Part shown: positions 43,033 through 51,572 of the stretch, one piece after another
How positions within the stretch are numbered: the first letter of the stretch is position 1
How the letters are laid out: each line of letters starts with the position of its first letter
Assembly (NCBI RefSeq): GCF_000716435.1
Contig: NZ_JNWO01000004.1
Coordinates: forward strand, 351,193-415,192
DNA length: 64,000 nt
From: Streptomyces xylophagus
GTDB taxonomy: Bacteria > Actinomycetota > Actinomycetes > Streptomycetales > Streptomycetaceae
Direction of reading: 5' to 3'
Position numbers and translations under genes: made by a program
The notes under the pieces: model-generated
What the model saw: the letters and a program-made list of their open reading frames with translations, nothing else
What the model was told of the DNA's origin: nothing
Databases searched by the model: none

Positions 43033-43251
43033 ATGGGTGTGAAGACCGATCAGGACTTAGTCCTACGATTGCCGCGCCCTTCTATCCGTTGGAGTGCGAT
43101 TAGTGGCGGTGGCATCACGACTGCCATCGCCACAGGGCACGTTCAGGACCCAACCGCGATTTGGGCTCTCGTAGTCTTGGGCGCCATCGGTCAGGGCTGT
43201 GACCTGGCCGTATCGCTTGCATACGCTCGCACCTCTACCAAGGGTTCATAA
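43033..43251 (+). CDS. Small membrane protein (moron)
   Basis: A 72-residue protein with two hydrophobic segments (about 21-35 and 42-62: IWALVVLGAIGQGCDLAVSL). It is on the + strand, convergent with the portal gene, 11 bp from its stop. The 156-bp gap before it has only a small TGCGC/GCGCA hairpin (42919-42933). Function unknown. Confidence 0.55.
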   Translation: MGVKTDQDLVLRLPRPSIRWSAISGGGITTAIATGHVQDPTAIWALVVLGAIGQGCDLAVSLAYARTSTKGS

Positions 43252-43262
43252 CTGGTGGGCCA

Positions 43263-44744
43263 TCAAGAGAGAGCTCCGAACTGCATTGGGTCAGGGACGG
43301 CTTGTCCGGTCTCGATGAGGATGCGGTCGACCTCGGCTTGCACGGCGGTGCCGTCCCAATCGGGGTGCAGGATGCGCACCTTCGTGTCGACGCTCACGGC
43401 TTGCGCCTGCGCGAGTAGGGACAGGGTTTGCGCGACGCTGGTCGGGTCCTCGCTCACGGAGTCGCCGAATGCCACACGGGGCCGTTCGACGGCGAGTGAC
43501 GGTGTGAAGAGGCGGCGGTCGAGCATGAGTGCCACGTGCAGGATGTCGGTGACCCCCGGGGCCCAATACCGGGCTTTCTTCTCGCGGGTGGTCATGGACT
43601 TGCGCTCGCGTGCTTTGACCTCGGTCGCGGTGACCGCGGTCGAGTCGTCCATGCCGAAGGTCTGCGCGGAGTAGCCAGCGGAGCGGACGGCTTGGCGGAC
43701 GATCGAGTCGGCGGTCGACTGGTGCTCGGCGACCCTGATCGCGAACTGCGACAGGGTGATGCCGGCGCCGTTCTCGGTGGGCGGGATGGACAGGGCGGCC
43801 CAGATTTCCCGGTCGTCGTCGAACGAGGCGCCGCGGCCGGGGCCGTGGTCGCGCAGGTAGGAGTCGGGGACGATCAGCCGCGCGCGGGCGAGGCGGATGT
43901 CGCGCATCCAGCTCGACCATGTCTCGTCGAGCGCGTCCATGAGGTCGTGCAGCGGGGCGTCGTAGTCGCTGCGCCCGTACGGACTGCCGCGATGGCGGCG
44001 GTTGGGCAGCATGTTCGGGACGTACGAGGCGGTGAGCGCATCTACGCCGGTGGTGATGCTGTCGCCTTCGGCGTCGAGGGAGTCGACCAGGCCGGCTGTG
44101 TCGGGGTGCTCGGTGAGCGGCACGCGGGTGCCGATCCGGTCCTCGGTGCCCTCGTACAGGGCGTGCAGGATGCGGCCTCGCTCGTGCCGTTCGAGGTGGC
44201 GCCATATGGTCGAGCGGTCGCTGCCAGGCAACTCCCGCCAGAACGTGACTGCTTGGAGCAGTCCGTACGAGAACTCTGGCACGGCCTTGTCGGGGTGAAT
44301 GACCGTGAGCAGGGGGCGGGCGGCGAGCTCGGCATTCCAGGTGACGCGGAGGAATGATCCGCCGAGAGAGGCGCCGACTTCGGCCGCTTCGAGGAGAGTG
44401 TTCGCCAGTCCGCCGGCCTCGGCGAACGCGTCGAGGCGGTCCTGCGTCGTGGTGTTGTCGACGGTGAGCGCGAGCGGCTCGGCGAACAGCAGCTCGGCCG
44501 AGGAGCTCGCGATGTCGCCAGCGAGCGGGATGTGCAGCCGGCCGTCGTCCTTGTCGTGCTGGGGGTTTCGGTGGCGTGCCCAGAGCCGACGCCGGCCGTC
44601 GTGGCGGCGCTGCCGTTCGGAGCGGTAGACGTCGGCGAGCCGCTTACGGTCACCCGAGTACCAAGCGTCGTTGACCGCGATTTCGTGGTAGAGGCCGGCG
44701 ATGTGGGGTGGTGGCCACGGGGCGTTGTTGTCTGGCAGCGTCAT
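43263..44744 (-). CDS. Portal protein
   Basis: A 493-residue portal of the SPP1 gp6-like class. It has an early Trp/Tyr-rich N-terminus, a central segment with GSPYGRSDYDAPLHDLMDALDETWSSWMRDI, and a long C-terminal helix with repeated KARERKSMTTREKKARYW. It forms the dodecameric DNA gate at one head vertex. Its place after the large terminase gene is conserved, apart from an inserted + strand gene. Confidence 0.9.
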   Translation of the reverse strand: MTLPDNNAPWPPPHIAGLYHEIAVNDAWYSGDRKRLADVYRSERQRRHDGRRRLWARHRNPQHDKDDGRLHIPLAGDIASSSAELLFAEPLALTVDNTTTQDRLDAFAEAGGLANTLLEAAEVGASLGGSFLRVTWNAELAARPLLTVIHPDKAVPEFSYGLLQAVTFWRELPGSDRSTIWRHLERHERGRILHALYEGTEDRIGTRVPLTEHPDTAGLVDSLDAEGDSITTGVDALTASYVPNMLPNRRHRGSPYGRSDYDAPLHDLMDALDETWSSWMRDIRLARARLIVPDSYLRDHGPGRGASFDDDREIWAALSIPPTENGAGITLSQFAIRVAEHQSTADSIVRQAVRSAGYSAQTFGMDDSTAVTATEVKARERKSMTTREKKARYWAPGVTDILHVALMLDRRLFTPSLAVERPRVAFGDSVSEDPTSVAQTLSLLAQAQAVSVDTKVRILHPDWDGTAVQAEVDRILIETGQAVPDPMQFGALS

Positions 44745-44795
44745 ATCCGCCCCCGAATCTCCCTATGCTGCAAATTATTGGATACAGTGTTCTTT

Positions 44796-45533
44796 ATGGC
44801 CGGATCATCGCAATTACCCTCACCGCCTCCTGAGGGGCCTGAGGTAGTGGCGGTGCCAGGGGTGCGGTTGTGGCTGGAGGATCTAGAAGACCTTCACGCT
44901 CTTCTATCCAGGAGCTCTCATGGTGTGACAATTATCAGGGGCGTAACGGTTGTTAATGCCGTGGTGGATCTCCAGGGAACGCGCAAGTCGGATCTGAAGT
45001 GGGTAAAATTTCAGACAGTAAATCCAGATATTTCAATAGACTTCGGTGAGGGGTTGATAAACTATTCAGTGGGCGTTGATCCATATCTGAAGGATTGCGT
45101 TAACTATATTCTGGACAATGCGAGGGTGAAGAAGAATCTCGCGGGCGTGCTGGACAATATCTTAACGTTATTGCTTATCGCAGGGGTGGTCGCTGGAATC
45201 CTGTACTTGCCGGCGCCGTGGTATACGATTTCGCTCCCCGCGTACCTCGTGTATCTACTGAGTGAGCACGTGTGGTGGATACCGCGGCCTACCCGTGAAT
45301 TTATCTTTTGGTGTTACTTGCTCAGTGGGCTCATTTTCTTTGAGGAGGATGAGGGTTCGGTTACCGAAGTGAAGATAGTGCCGTATAGGCGTGCGGATCT
45401 TCGGCAGATCGTCATTCAGGGGCATGTGGCGTGGGCGACGAATTTGATAGGTGCGATTATTCTTCTGATTCTTACGGTCCCTGTTACGCTGCTTATAGCC
45501 TGGCTTAGCAAGTTGTTGGGGCTGTCGAATTAA
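44796..45533 (+). CDS. Multi-helix membrane protein, low G+C (moron)
   Basis: A 245-residue protein. A soluble N-terminal part (about 1-125) is followed by membrane segments at about 128-148, 150-168 and 176-190, a polar beta stretch, then a last helix at 222-242. The gene is much AT-richer than its surroundings and has two in-frame TTA codons (45162, 45168), so it should need the bldA tRNA in Streptomyces. It overlaps the end of the convergent terminase gene by 29 bp. There is no clear RBS before the ATG. A superinfection-exclusion role is possible but unproven. Confidence 0.7.
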   Translation: MAGSSQLPSPPPEGPEVVAVPGVRLWLEDLEDLHALLSRSSHGVTIIRGVTVVNAVVDLQGTRKSDLKWVKFQTVNPDISIDFGEGLINYSVGVDPYLKDCVNYILDNARVKKNLAGVLDNILTLLLIAGVVAGILYLPAPWYTISLPAYLVYLLSEHVWWIPRPTREFIFWCYLLSGLIFFEEDEGSVTEVKIVPYRRADLRQIVIQGHVAWATNLIGAIILLILTVPVTLLIAWLSKLLGLSN

Positions 45534-46812
45534 TTTGGGTGGTCGGGGTGTCGGCAGGTGGGGTGGCTGGCAGTGGCCGGTGATGCAGCACCAGATGGCG
45601 CCACTCGTGCGCGGTGGAGTGCACGGCGTAGCGCAGCGCGTCGACGCTGTGATCGTTCGCCTTGACGGGCTGGTCTTCACCGCGGGCGGCGGCCTCTTCC
45701 GACCATGCGTAGCCGGGCAGTTCGTCGAGCAGCCCCTCGCACGAGCGATGGATGCGTAGCAGGCCGGCGTCGAGCACGTTCGAGATGCTGCGGATGCCGT
45801 CAAGCACCGTGTTGTTGGCGTGCGCGACGCCGGGGTGCCCATCGGCCCAGAGCTGTGCGGAGTACGAGGCGGCGCTCGGGTCAACGAACGTCCACTCGGG
45901 CTCGACACCGAGCCCGGCGAGCCACTTCCGCACGGCGGCGCTGTACTGCGCGTCGGTCATCTGCCGATGCCGGGCGCGGGAGTCGTAGCGCCACTCGGCC
46001 ACCGCGTACAGGCGATCGTCGTCGCCGAGGCCGAGCAGGATGGCCGAGAACGGGTTCGTGGTGCCGTAGTCGAGGCCGACCCAGTGCCGGCGCATCGTGG
46101 GCAGTTCGTCGACGACGTGCACGGCCTCGTCGTACATGTCGAAAATCGCGCCCTCGGCGACCACCCATGCGCCGTCGATCATCCGCCGGCGCCAAAGCCC
46201 GGTGTACTCCGCAGACAGGGCGGCGACGTAGGCCGGCGAAAGCGAGGGGTTGTCGGCGAGGCGGAAGTGCCATGCAGCGAGGTCGAGTTCGCCGGCGCGG
46301 TTGAGATAGCCGACCCGCAGCCAGTGCCGCGGACTGTCCGGGTTGGTGGTGCACAGCAGCCGCGCGCCGGGCACGGACAGCCGGGCGAGCAACTGCACGA
46401 AGAACGCTTCAGGGACGAGCGTTGCCTCGTCGACGTAGGCCAGGCAGGCAGTCGCACCGCGCAGTCGGCCCTCGGCCCGTGCGTCCGAGGCGCCGATCAA
46501 GTGGACCGTACGACCGAGGATGCTCGCGACGGTGGCGCCGCGGGTGTGGCGAACCTCGGCGGCGACGTCCGAGCCGAACAGCGCAGGATCTTGCAGGGGC
46601 TCGATGATGTTGCGCTCGATCGTCTGCAACGACCGACCGCACAGCAGGATCAACCCGGTTGCCGGGGCGCGGCGGATCGACAGCAGGAACGCGAGCAGGC
46701 TCGCAATCGTCTTGCCCGACCGGACACTGCCGTGCCAGATCGAAATGCGGGACGTGAACGACTCGCGCACCGACCGCAGTTGCTTGTCGGACAGCGGGAG
46801 GGGCGCAGCCAT
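45505..46812 (-). CDS. Terminase large subunit
   Basis: A 435-residue packaging motor. The ATPase half has a Walker A-like HGSVRSGKT (about 28-36) and Walker B with catalytic Glu, LAYVDEATLV. The C-terminal nuclease half begins with the RNase H-like GLDYGTTNPFSAI and includes ANDHSVDALRYAV, the distal Asp region. Similar to actinophage PBSX-type large terminases. ATG 46812 shares a base with the upstream stop (TGATG). The last about 10 codons are antisense to the convergent membrane-protein gene. Confidence 0.93.
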   Translation of the reverse strand: MAAPLPLSDKQLRSVRESFTSRISIWHGSVRSGKTIASLLAFLLSIRRAPATGLILLCGRSLQTIERNIIEPLQDPALFGSDVAAEVRHTRGATVASILGRTVHLIGASDARAEGRLRGATACLAYVDEATLVPEAFFVQLLARLSVPGARLLCTTNPDSPRHWLRVGYLNRAGELDLAAWHFRLADNPSLSPAYVAALSAEYTGLWRRRMIDGAWVVAEGAIFDMYDEAVHVVDELPTMRRHWVGLDYGTTNPFSAILLGLGDDDRLYAVAEWRYDSRARHRQMTDAQYSAAVRKWLAGLGVEPEWTFVDPSAASYSAQLWADGHPGVAHANNTVLDGIRSISNVLDAGLLRIHRSCEGLLDELPGYAWSEEAAARGEDQPVKANDHSVDALRYAVHSTAHEWRHLVLHHRPLPATPPADTPTTQINSTAPTTC

Positions 46813-47258
46813 CACACCCCCTCGCGGTCACCTCCGGCCGGCCCGAGCAGGGCGTCGGCTAGGCGGTCGAGCATCGAGCCGCCGGCACTTCCAGTACCGG
46901 TCTGGCGGGCGAGCTCGGAGACTCGGGCGTGTACCTCGGTGAGCGCGCGGGCGGCGGTGGCATGGTCGCGGGCATCCCGCGCGGATTCCGCGCCGGCAGT
47001 CTTGCTGACCTGCCCGAGCGCGCCGTCGAGGGCCTCGTTGGCGAGTAATTCGCGCCGTGCGGCGGCGTCCGCGGTCCGTGCCTCCGTGGCTGCGGCGACG
47101 CGGGCGCCTCCGGAAAACGCGAGCCCTTCCTCGCGGGCGATCTTGCTTACGGTGGCGGCGCTGCGCCCGATAGTCCGGGCGATCTCGTTACGCGACTTGC
47201 CCTCGGCGTGCAGGGTGCGCACGGCCTCGCGGTCGCGCACAGTGATCGGCTCGGCCAC
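46812..47258 (-). CDS. Terminase small subunit
   Basis: A 148-residue protein with an N-terminal resolvase-type helix-turn-helix (REAVRTLHAEGKSRNEIARTIGRS, about residues 10-35), a central coiled coil and a C-terminal region. It should recognise the packaging site; a 24-bp perfect palindrome lies 120 bp upstream of its start. Confidence 0.85.
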   Translation of the reverse strand: MAEPITVRDREAVRTLHAEGKSRNEIARTIGRSAATVSKIAREEGLAFSGGARVAAATEARTADAAARRELLANEALDGALGQVSKTAGAESARDARDHATAARALTEVHARVSELARQTGTGSAGGSMLDRLADALLGPAGGDREGV

Positions 47259-47377
47259 GCATTCACCTCCGCAAGTTCCGCTATGCGGGCGGGAGTTGGC
47301 CCGAACAAGATCGTCTCGTTATCAGATCGAGACCGCTTGACTCTGATGGATTTTTGGCGCCGCTCCCTGCGGTACGC

Positions 47378-47401
47378 CGAATCCCACCTAGGTGGGATTC
47401 G
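47378..47401. promoter_or_regulatory. 24-bp perfect palindrome upstream of terminase
   Basis: Arms CGAATCCCACCT and AGGTGGGATTCG meet without a loop. The region 47259-47565 holds no gene I can support, apart from the moron starting at 47566. The site could bind the small terminase (cos or pac) or a dimeric regulator. As a hairpin it could only form with a minimal loop. Confidence 0.5.
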
Positions 47402-47565
47402 CACTTTCGTAGGTAGGAAGGGTCTGCGACTTAGCTCCCGGAGGCTGGGTCGCGGTCGCAGGTTTGTGTTTTTCCAGCAAAAGCGGTGGACTGCTTTTCA
47501 ATCTAAGGGCACCCAATATCCGGGTTCTGTCCGAAAGTCCTGCTTGTGACGAATGGGGCACAGTC

Positions 47566-47778
47566 ATGTCTGACCGTGGATCTGTAGTTCGCTGCGGCAC
47601 CTCGCTCGTCCGTACGCGACGTAGGGGTCGACCCGTGCTTGAGGTCATCGTGGCTGTGATCGCGCTCGCCGTTTTGGCCCCCTGGATGGCTCCGGGGGCT
47701 CTCTCCGTGCTCGTGGCGGGTCTCGCGGTGCTTGTGCACTGCTGTCTGGTGCGCGCATCGGTCCGAGCGCGAGCCTGA
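47566..47778 (+). CDS. Small membrane protein (moron)
   Basis: A 70-residue protein with a basic N-terminus (RTRRRGRP) followed by two membrane helices (about 26-42 and 44-60). It is divergent from the terminase genes and followed by a hairpin. Function unknown. Confidence 0.6.
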   Translation: MSDRGSVVRCGTSLVRTRRRGRPVLEVIVAVIALAVLAPWMAPGALSVLVAGLAVLVHCCLVRASVRARA

Positions 47779-47788
47779 CGCAAGTGCG

Positions 47789-47813
47789 CCCCGCCAGGAG
47801 GAATGCGGCGGGG
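47789..47813 (+). terminator. Hairpin after the 47.6-kb small gene
   Basis: Arms CCCCGCC/GGCGGGG with an 11-nt loop. A second inverted repeat, GGTGACG/CGTCACC (47829-47861), follows. The remaining sequence to 48158 holds no ORF with an RBS that I can support. Confidence 0.55.
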
Positions 47814-48158
47814 TGTGCGAGTGAAGAGGGTGACGTTTCCGGGCACGCTGGAGGCGTCACCAACAATAGGTCACGGAAAGGTAACGGCGCAAGCGTCTTC
47901 GTGTGGGACTCCTGCATCCTTTACCTAGAGGCACTGACACGGTGACGCCGACGCCTACCCGCTGTTGGGGCCTACCCCTGTTCCTGAGGGGCGAAGTGAG
48001 CTACCGCTCTCGCACTCCCTCTCCACGCCCCCGTGGAGCATCGAGATTCAGCGCGTGTCGGGCGGTGTTCTCGGACTGATCACCAGTGTTCTTGGTGGTC
48101 GACCCGAGGCTGCCCGCTTCCGTGTCGGCTGCCCCGAGAAGGAAGGCGAGCCGCTCGG

Positions 48159-48356
48159 ATGGAAGCGGTTGGATGGTCAACGGCGGCGGTGGCTGCGCTC
48201 GTTGGGTTCGTCATGTTTGTTCTTGATCAAGTGCCCCCGATTTCCGACAAGGCGATCGCGGCACTTGCCGCGCTGCGCAGGCTGCGCGATGCATGGCGGG
48301 GACAGGGTGAGGGGGGCGAGCAACCACAGAGCCGAGACGACTTGGAGAGTCGTTAA
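48159..48356 (+). CDS. Small single-helix membrane protein
   Basis: A 65-residue protein: a membrane helix (about residues 7-24, TAAVAALVGFVMFVLDQV), then a charged C-terminus (LRRLRDAWRGQGEGGEQPQSRDDLESR). A GAAGGAAGG stretch upstream of the ATG is a possible RBS. It converges with the first early gene. No known family. Confidence 0.5.
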   Translation: MEAVGWSTAAVAALVGFVMFVLDQVPPISDKAIAALAALRRLRDAWRGQGEGGEQPQSRDDLESR

Positions 48357-48432
48357 GGTGGGCGCAGCCCGGGCGGGGGTTGCTCCCGCTCCATGGTCAG
48401 GGCCCTCGCCGTGTGGAGCGGCGGGGGTCTGC

Positions 48433-48807
48433 TCACTCCTCCGCGGCGGGCTTGCGCTCACGCAGGATGCGCGAGGCGTACGAGGGGGAGCAGCCGAGGA
48501 TGCTCGCGATTTCCGTCGCGCCCATGTCGTCGCGCTCGTTGGCCTCGATGATCAGGCGCGGAGTCGCTTCCTCGACGAGCTTGTACGCCCGACGGATGCG
48601 ACCAGCCTCGGCGAGCGTGACATCGGCAGCCGTTCGCGCGGGGTCGTACTGCGCGGCGACGTCGTGCACCAGGGCGGCGCGTTCTGCGGCCTCCCGCTCG
48701 CGCTCGTCTGCTGCCTCGGCCGCGAACGTGTCAACGAGCGCGGCGACGCCAGCCAGCAGGCGCCCCCGAGGCGAGTCGGCGTCCATTTGCTGCTCGTCGG
48801 TGGTCAT
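48433..48807 (-). CDS. Helix-turn-helix protein
   Basis: A 124-residue protein with a helical N-terminus (LLAGVAALVDTFAAEAADEREREAAE). Near the C-terminus a HTH reads GATEIASILGCSPSYASRILRERK (about 93-116), like sigma-70 region 4 or resolvase HTHs. It is the last gene of the early operon on the - strand. It could regulate late expression; that is inference. Confidence 0.7.
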   Translation of the reverse strand: MTTDEQQMDADSPRGRLLAGVAALVDTFAAEAADEREREAAERAALVHDVAAQYDPARTAADVTLAEAGRIRRAYKLVEEATPRLIIEANERDDMGATEIASILGCSPSYASRILRERKPAAEE

Positions 48808-48869
48808 CGGGTTTATGTCTCCAGTTGCGACGGGGTCCGCCCTGGCGCTGCCGGGGCGGACCGATGGTG

Positions 48870-49502
48870 TCAGACGAACAAGGCGCCTTGCTCGTCGAGC
48901 AGTCCCTCGATGGTCTGCTGCCCCTCGGTGAGCCACTCCTCGCGCCACGTGGCGACAACGTCCTCGACGACGAGCTGCTGCTCGACATCGGCGGCGGACG
49001 CCGGGCACGTCTCCTCGTGCGCGGCCCACTCCTGCCGCGCCGGCGCCGTGCCCTGCGCGTACCGCCCGACCCACTCACACGCGTCGCAGTCGTACGGGGC
49101 GTCGGCCTCGACGTCGTACCCGAACAAGCTGCTCGTCCAAGCGAGGTCGAACTCGGCCACCTTCACGCGCAGCGCCTCGCACACCTTGCACGCGCGGTCG
49201 CCCGCGGGGGTGCCCTCGCCGACGGTCACGCCGCAGTACGCGCCCGACGTGCCCTCGATCAGGTAGTGCCCCACCGCCTTGGTGCTGCGCGCGGTAGCGA
49301 GCAGCCGTACCTCGGGGCGCAGCACGTGCGAGCGCAGGACGGCCGCGCCCCGCTCGCAGGACTGGCACAGGCGCCCGCCGGCCGCGGCCACCACGACGAG
49401 ACCCTGCGCGACGGTGTTGCAGATGGTGCGCGGGGCGCCGTCGACGAGCCCACCAAGGTGGGGGGTGGAGGTACGGCCGGCGGTGAAGGTGATCAGCTCC
49501 AT
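48870..49502 (-). CDS. Cys-rich phage protein of unknown function
   Basis: A 210-residue protein with CxxC pairs (CQSCERG, CKVCEAL, CDACEW) and a downstream Cys in HEETCP, suggesting one or two zinc sites. The C-terminus is acidic and ends GLLDEQGALFV. ATG 49502 is preceded by AGGGAGC. Common in Streptomyces phage early regions but unassigned. Confidence 0.65.
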   Translation of the reverse strand: MELITFTAGRTSTPHLGGLVDGAPRTICNTVAQGLVVVAAAGGRLCQSCERGAAVLRSHVLRPEVRLLATARSTKAVGHYLIEGTSGAYCGVTVGEGTPAGDRACKVCEALRVKVAEFDLAWTSSLFGYDVEADAPYDCDACEWVGRYAQGTAPARQEWAAHEETCPASAADVEQQLVVEDVVATWREEWLTEGQQTIEGLLDEQGALFV

Positions 49503-49573
49503 GGGGGTTGCTCCCTTGGTGGTGAGTGGGTGCCGGGTGGAGGCCGGCAGAACGAGGTTCACGCTACCTTGGG

Positions 49574-49611
49574 TGAATCCAGTTCACAAGAACTTCAGTG
49601 AACTTGGTTCA
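49574..49611. promoter_or_regulatory. Inverted repeats in divergent promoter region
   Basis: TGAATCCAGTTCAC (49574-49587) and GTGAACTTGGTTCA (49598-49611) are inverted copies with two mismatches around a 10-nt spacer. A smaller GTTC-ACAA-GAAC pairing lies inside. It sits between the Cys-rich gene (-) and the ParB-like gene (+), so it is a likely operator. The rest of 49503-49801 holds no gene. Confidence 0.5.
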
Positions 49612-49801
49612 TCCGAGGGGCGGAATGCGACATCGAATGGTGTGAAATTCGCTTAATCGGATCAACCCGCCTCGATGTTCGGGCAAGTTCGGTCAACTGG
49701 GTGCATCGGCAACCCTGCCCTGATGCGGTGTAGTTGCGACCGCCACCCACCTTGGGCCTTGTGCCCATTCCCCTTTGACGCGGCGCAGAGAGGGCTGACC
49801 T

Positions 49802-50608
49802 ATGCCTAAGCGGTACCCGTATGAGCTGCGGGAGCACAAAGTCGATTACGGTGTCGTGATCCCGGTCGACCAGCTCAAGACAGACGACAAGGCCCAGCGC
49901 ACCCTGAACAAGAAGCGTGCGATGGGGATCGCTGCAAACCTCGTGCCCGAGGCGATCGGAACGATCGTCGTCTCTCAGCGCGCGAACGGGGATCGATACA
50001 TCGTCGACGGCATGCACCGTTGGTACGTGTGCGAGATCTCCGACATCCCCACGATGGTGGCTGAGGTGCATCACGGCCTCAACCAACAGGAAGAAGCCAT
50101 CCTGTTCTTGATCAAGAACAGGGAATCGAACAAGCCCAATCCGCTGGACGAGTACAGGATCGGCCTGACGGCCGAGCTCCCTCTCTTCGCGGCTACGGAA
50201 TCAGCGCTCAAGCGTCGGGGCCTGTCCATGGGTTCTGCCTCCCCTAACACCGTGGGGGCGGTAGCGGGCGTTCTGCGCATCACAGACGAGTACGGTCCGG
50301 AGATCCTTGAGCGCACGCTCGCGGTCGCCGAGGAGGCGTGGGGTCGCACAAAGGAAACGTGGGACGGCATGTTGTTGGGAGGCATTGGGACGTTCCTCGG
50401 CCGCCATGGTGACGATGTTGTCGACGCTCAGCTCGCCGAGAAGCTGGGCAAGAAGGGCACGGCATTCGTCTGGCGCACGAGGGTCAGTAACCTGACGACC
50501 GACGGCGGGCTGCACCACAGCGGCACCGGGTCCCGCGTGAGCATGTGTTACCAGCTCATCGTGACCGAGTGGAACAAGAACAAGAAGAAGAACCGCATCG
50601 CTGCCTGA
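49802..50608 (+). CDS. ParB-nuclease-fold-like protein
   Basis: A 268-residue protein. The N-terminal about 110 residues look like a ParB/Srx fold: VIPVDQL, QRTLNKKRAMGIAANLVPEAIGTIVVSQRANG and the signature DGMHRWY near residue 69. The second half is helical with no typical ParB HTH that I can see; it ends in a Lys/Asn-rich tail. It stands alone on the + strand in the early region and is followed by a strong terminator. Possible roles: partition, DNA modification or regulation; the sequence does not decide. Confidence 0.78.
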   Translation: MPKRYPYELREHKVDYGVVIPVDQLKTDDKAQRTLNKKRAMGIAANLVPEAIGTIVVSQRANGDRYIVDGMHRWYVCEISDIPTMVAEVHHGLNQQEEAILFLIKNRESNKPNPLDEYRIGLTAELPLFAATESALKRRGLSMGSASPNTVGAVAGVLRITDEYGPEILERTLAVAEEAWGRTKETWDGMLLGGIGTFLGRHGDDVVDAQLAEKLGKKGTAFVWRTRVSNLTTDGGLHHSGTGSRVSMCYQLIVTEWNKNKKKNRIAA

Positions 50609-50622
50609 AGTCCGAGGGCGTC

Positions 50623-50653
50623 GAAGGCACCGGCGAACCTCGCCGGTGCCTTC
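50623..50653 (+). terminator. Terminator of the ParB-like gene
   Basis: Perfect 13-bp arms GAAGGCACCGGCG/CGCCGGTGCCTTC with loop AACCT, followed by GTTCTGTC. Confidence 0.9.
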
Positions 50654-50673
50654 GTTCTGTCTGGCGGGTACGA

Positions 50674-51441
50674 CTACGCCGAGTGGAGCGCGCTAACCAG
50701 CAGGACCAGATTGCTCCACCCCCACGAGCGCCGGCCATCTTCGTCCACGGGTACAGGCGCATTGCACTCAGGCCCGGTCGAGCACGTAACGGTCGGGGCC
50801 TGCTCGGGGCCGGTGTGCAGGGTGAGCTCGCCGGCGCAGTACGGGCATGGGTGGTCGGGTAGCGGAGTGGTGCGCTGGTCGAGGCCGAGGGCGCGCAGCA
50901 GCCGGCCCTCGGCGATGCGCGCGGTACGCCGTGCCTCGTGCAGCAGGTGCGGGGGCAGGGGCTCGAACGGCGGAGCGGTCGGGGTGCTGTCGAGCTGCTG
51001 CTCGGGCTCGGTGTCCTCGTCGAGCACGCGCCCCTCGATCCACACGGAAGCGAAGTGTAGCCCGTGCGCCCGCGATCCGGCCGCGCGTCGAGCGTTCGCT
51101 GCGCCGGGGTGCTGGAACTCCCAACGGCGGGGGTCGTCCTGCTTGGTGTGCTGGACCGCGGCGGCGAGAGTGTCGGCGAGGTCGAACACCATGCGCTCGA
51201 TGGCGAGGCCGGTGTCGAGGGCGTCGAGGTTGAGTGGGGCGGGGTGCTCGCGCAGCACCAGGGGTGCGCGGTCCTCGACGACGAGGGGCTCGTCGTCGCC
51301 GGCGCGCAGGGTGTGCGCGAGCTGCCGCGGTGGCCAGACGTCCGCGGGTGGCGTCTCGATGGCGAGCAGCAGCTCGGCCCACTGCTCCCGGACGCAGCGC
51401 AGAGCGGCGACGGTCTCGTGTACGGCGGGGGCGTAGCTCAT
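50674..51441 (-). CDS. Early phage protein with C-terminal zinc ribbon
   Basis: A 255-residue protein, helical for most of its length, with a CPYCAGELTLHTG...CSTGPEC zinc-ribbon-like segment (about 205-235) near the end. ATG 51441 has AGGAGC upstream. No known function; the position in the early operon suggests DNA metabolism or host takeover. The 130 bases upstream (51442-51572) hold no supported gene. Confidence 0.65.
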   Translation of the reverse strand: MSYAPAVHETVAALRCVREQWAELLLAIETPPADVWPPRQLAHTLRAGDDEPLVVEDRAPLVLREHPAPLNLDALDTGLAIERMVFDLADTLAAAVQHTKQDDPRRWEFQHPGAANARRAAGSRAHGLHFASVWIEGRVLDEDTEPEQQLDSTPTAPPFEPLPPHLLHEARRTARIAEGRLLRALGLDQRTTPLPDHPCPYCAGELTLHTGPEQAPTVTCSTGPECNAPVPVDEDGRRSWGWSNLVLLVSALHSA

Positions 51442-51572
51442 CGGCACTGCTCCTGTTCGGTGGGTTCGTGTGTGGCATGTCGGTGGCTGCGGACGTGCCG
51501 CACACGAACTCCCTTGGCTCATCAGCCGGTTGTCGGTGTTCGCGGTGGCCCGGAAGTGGATGAATGCGGGTT

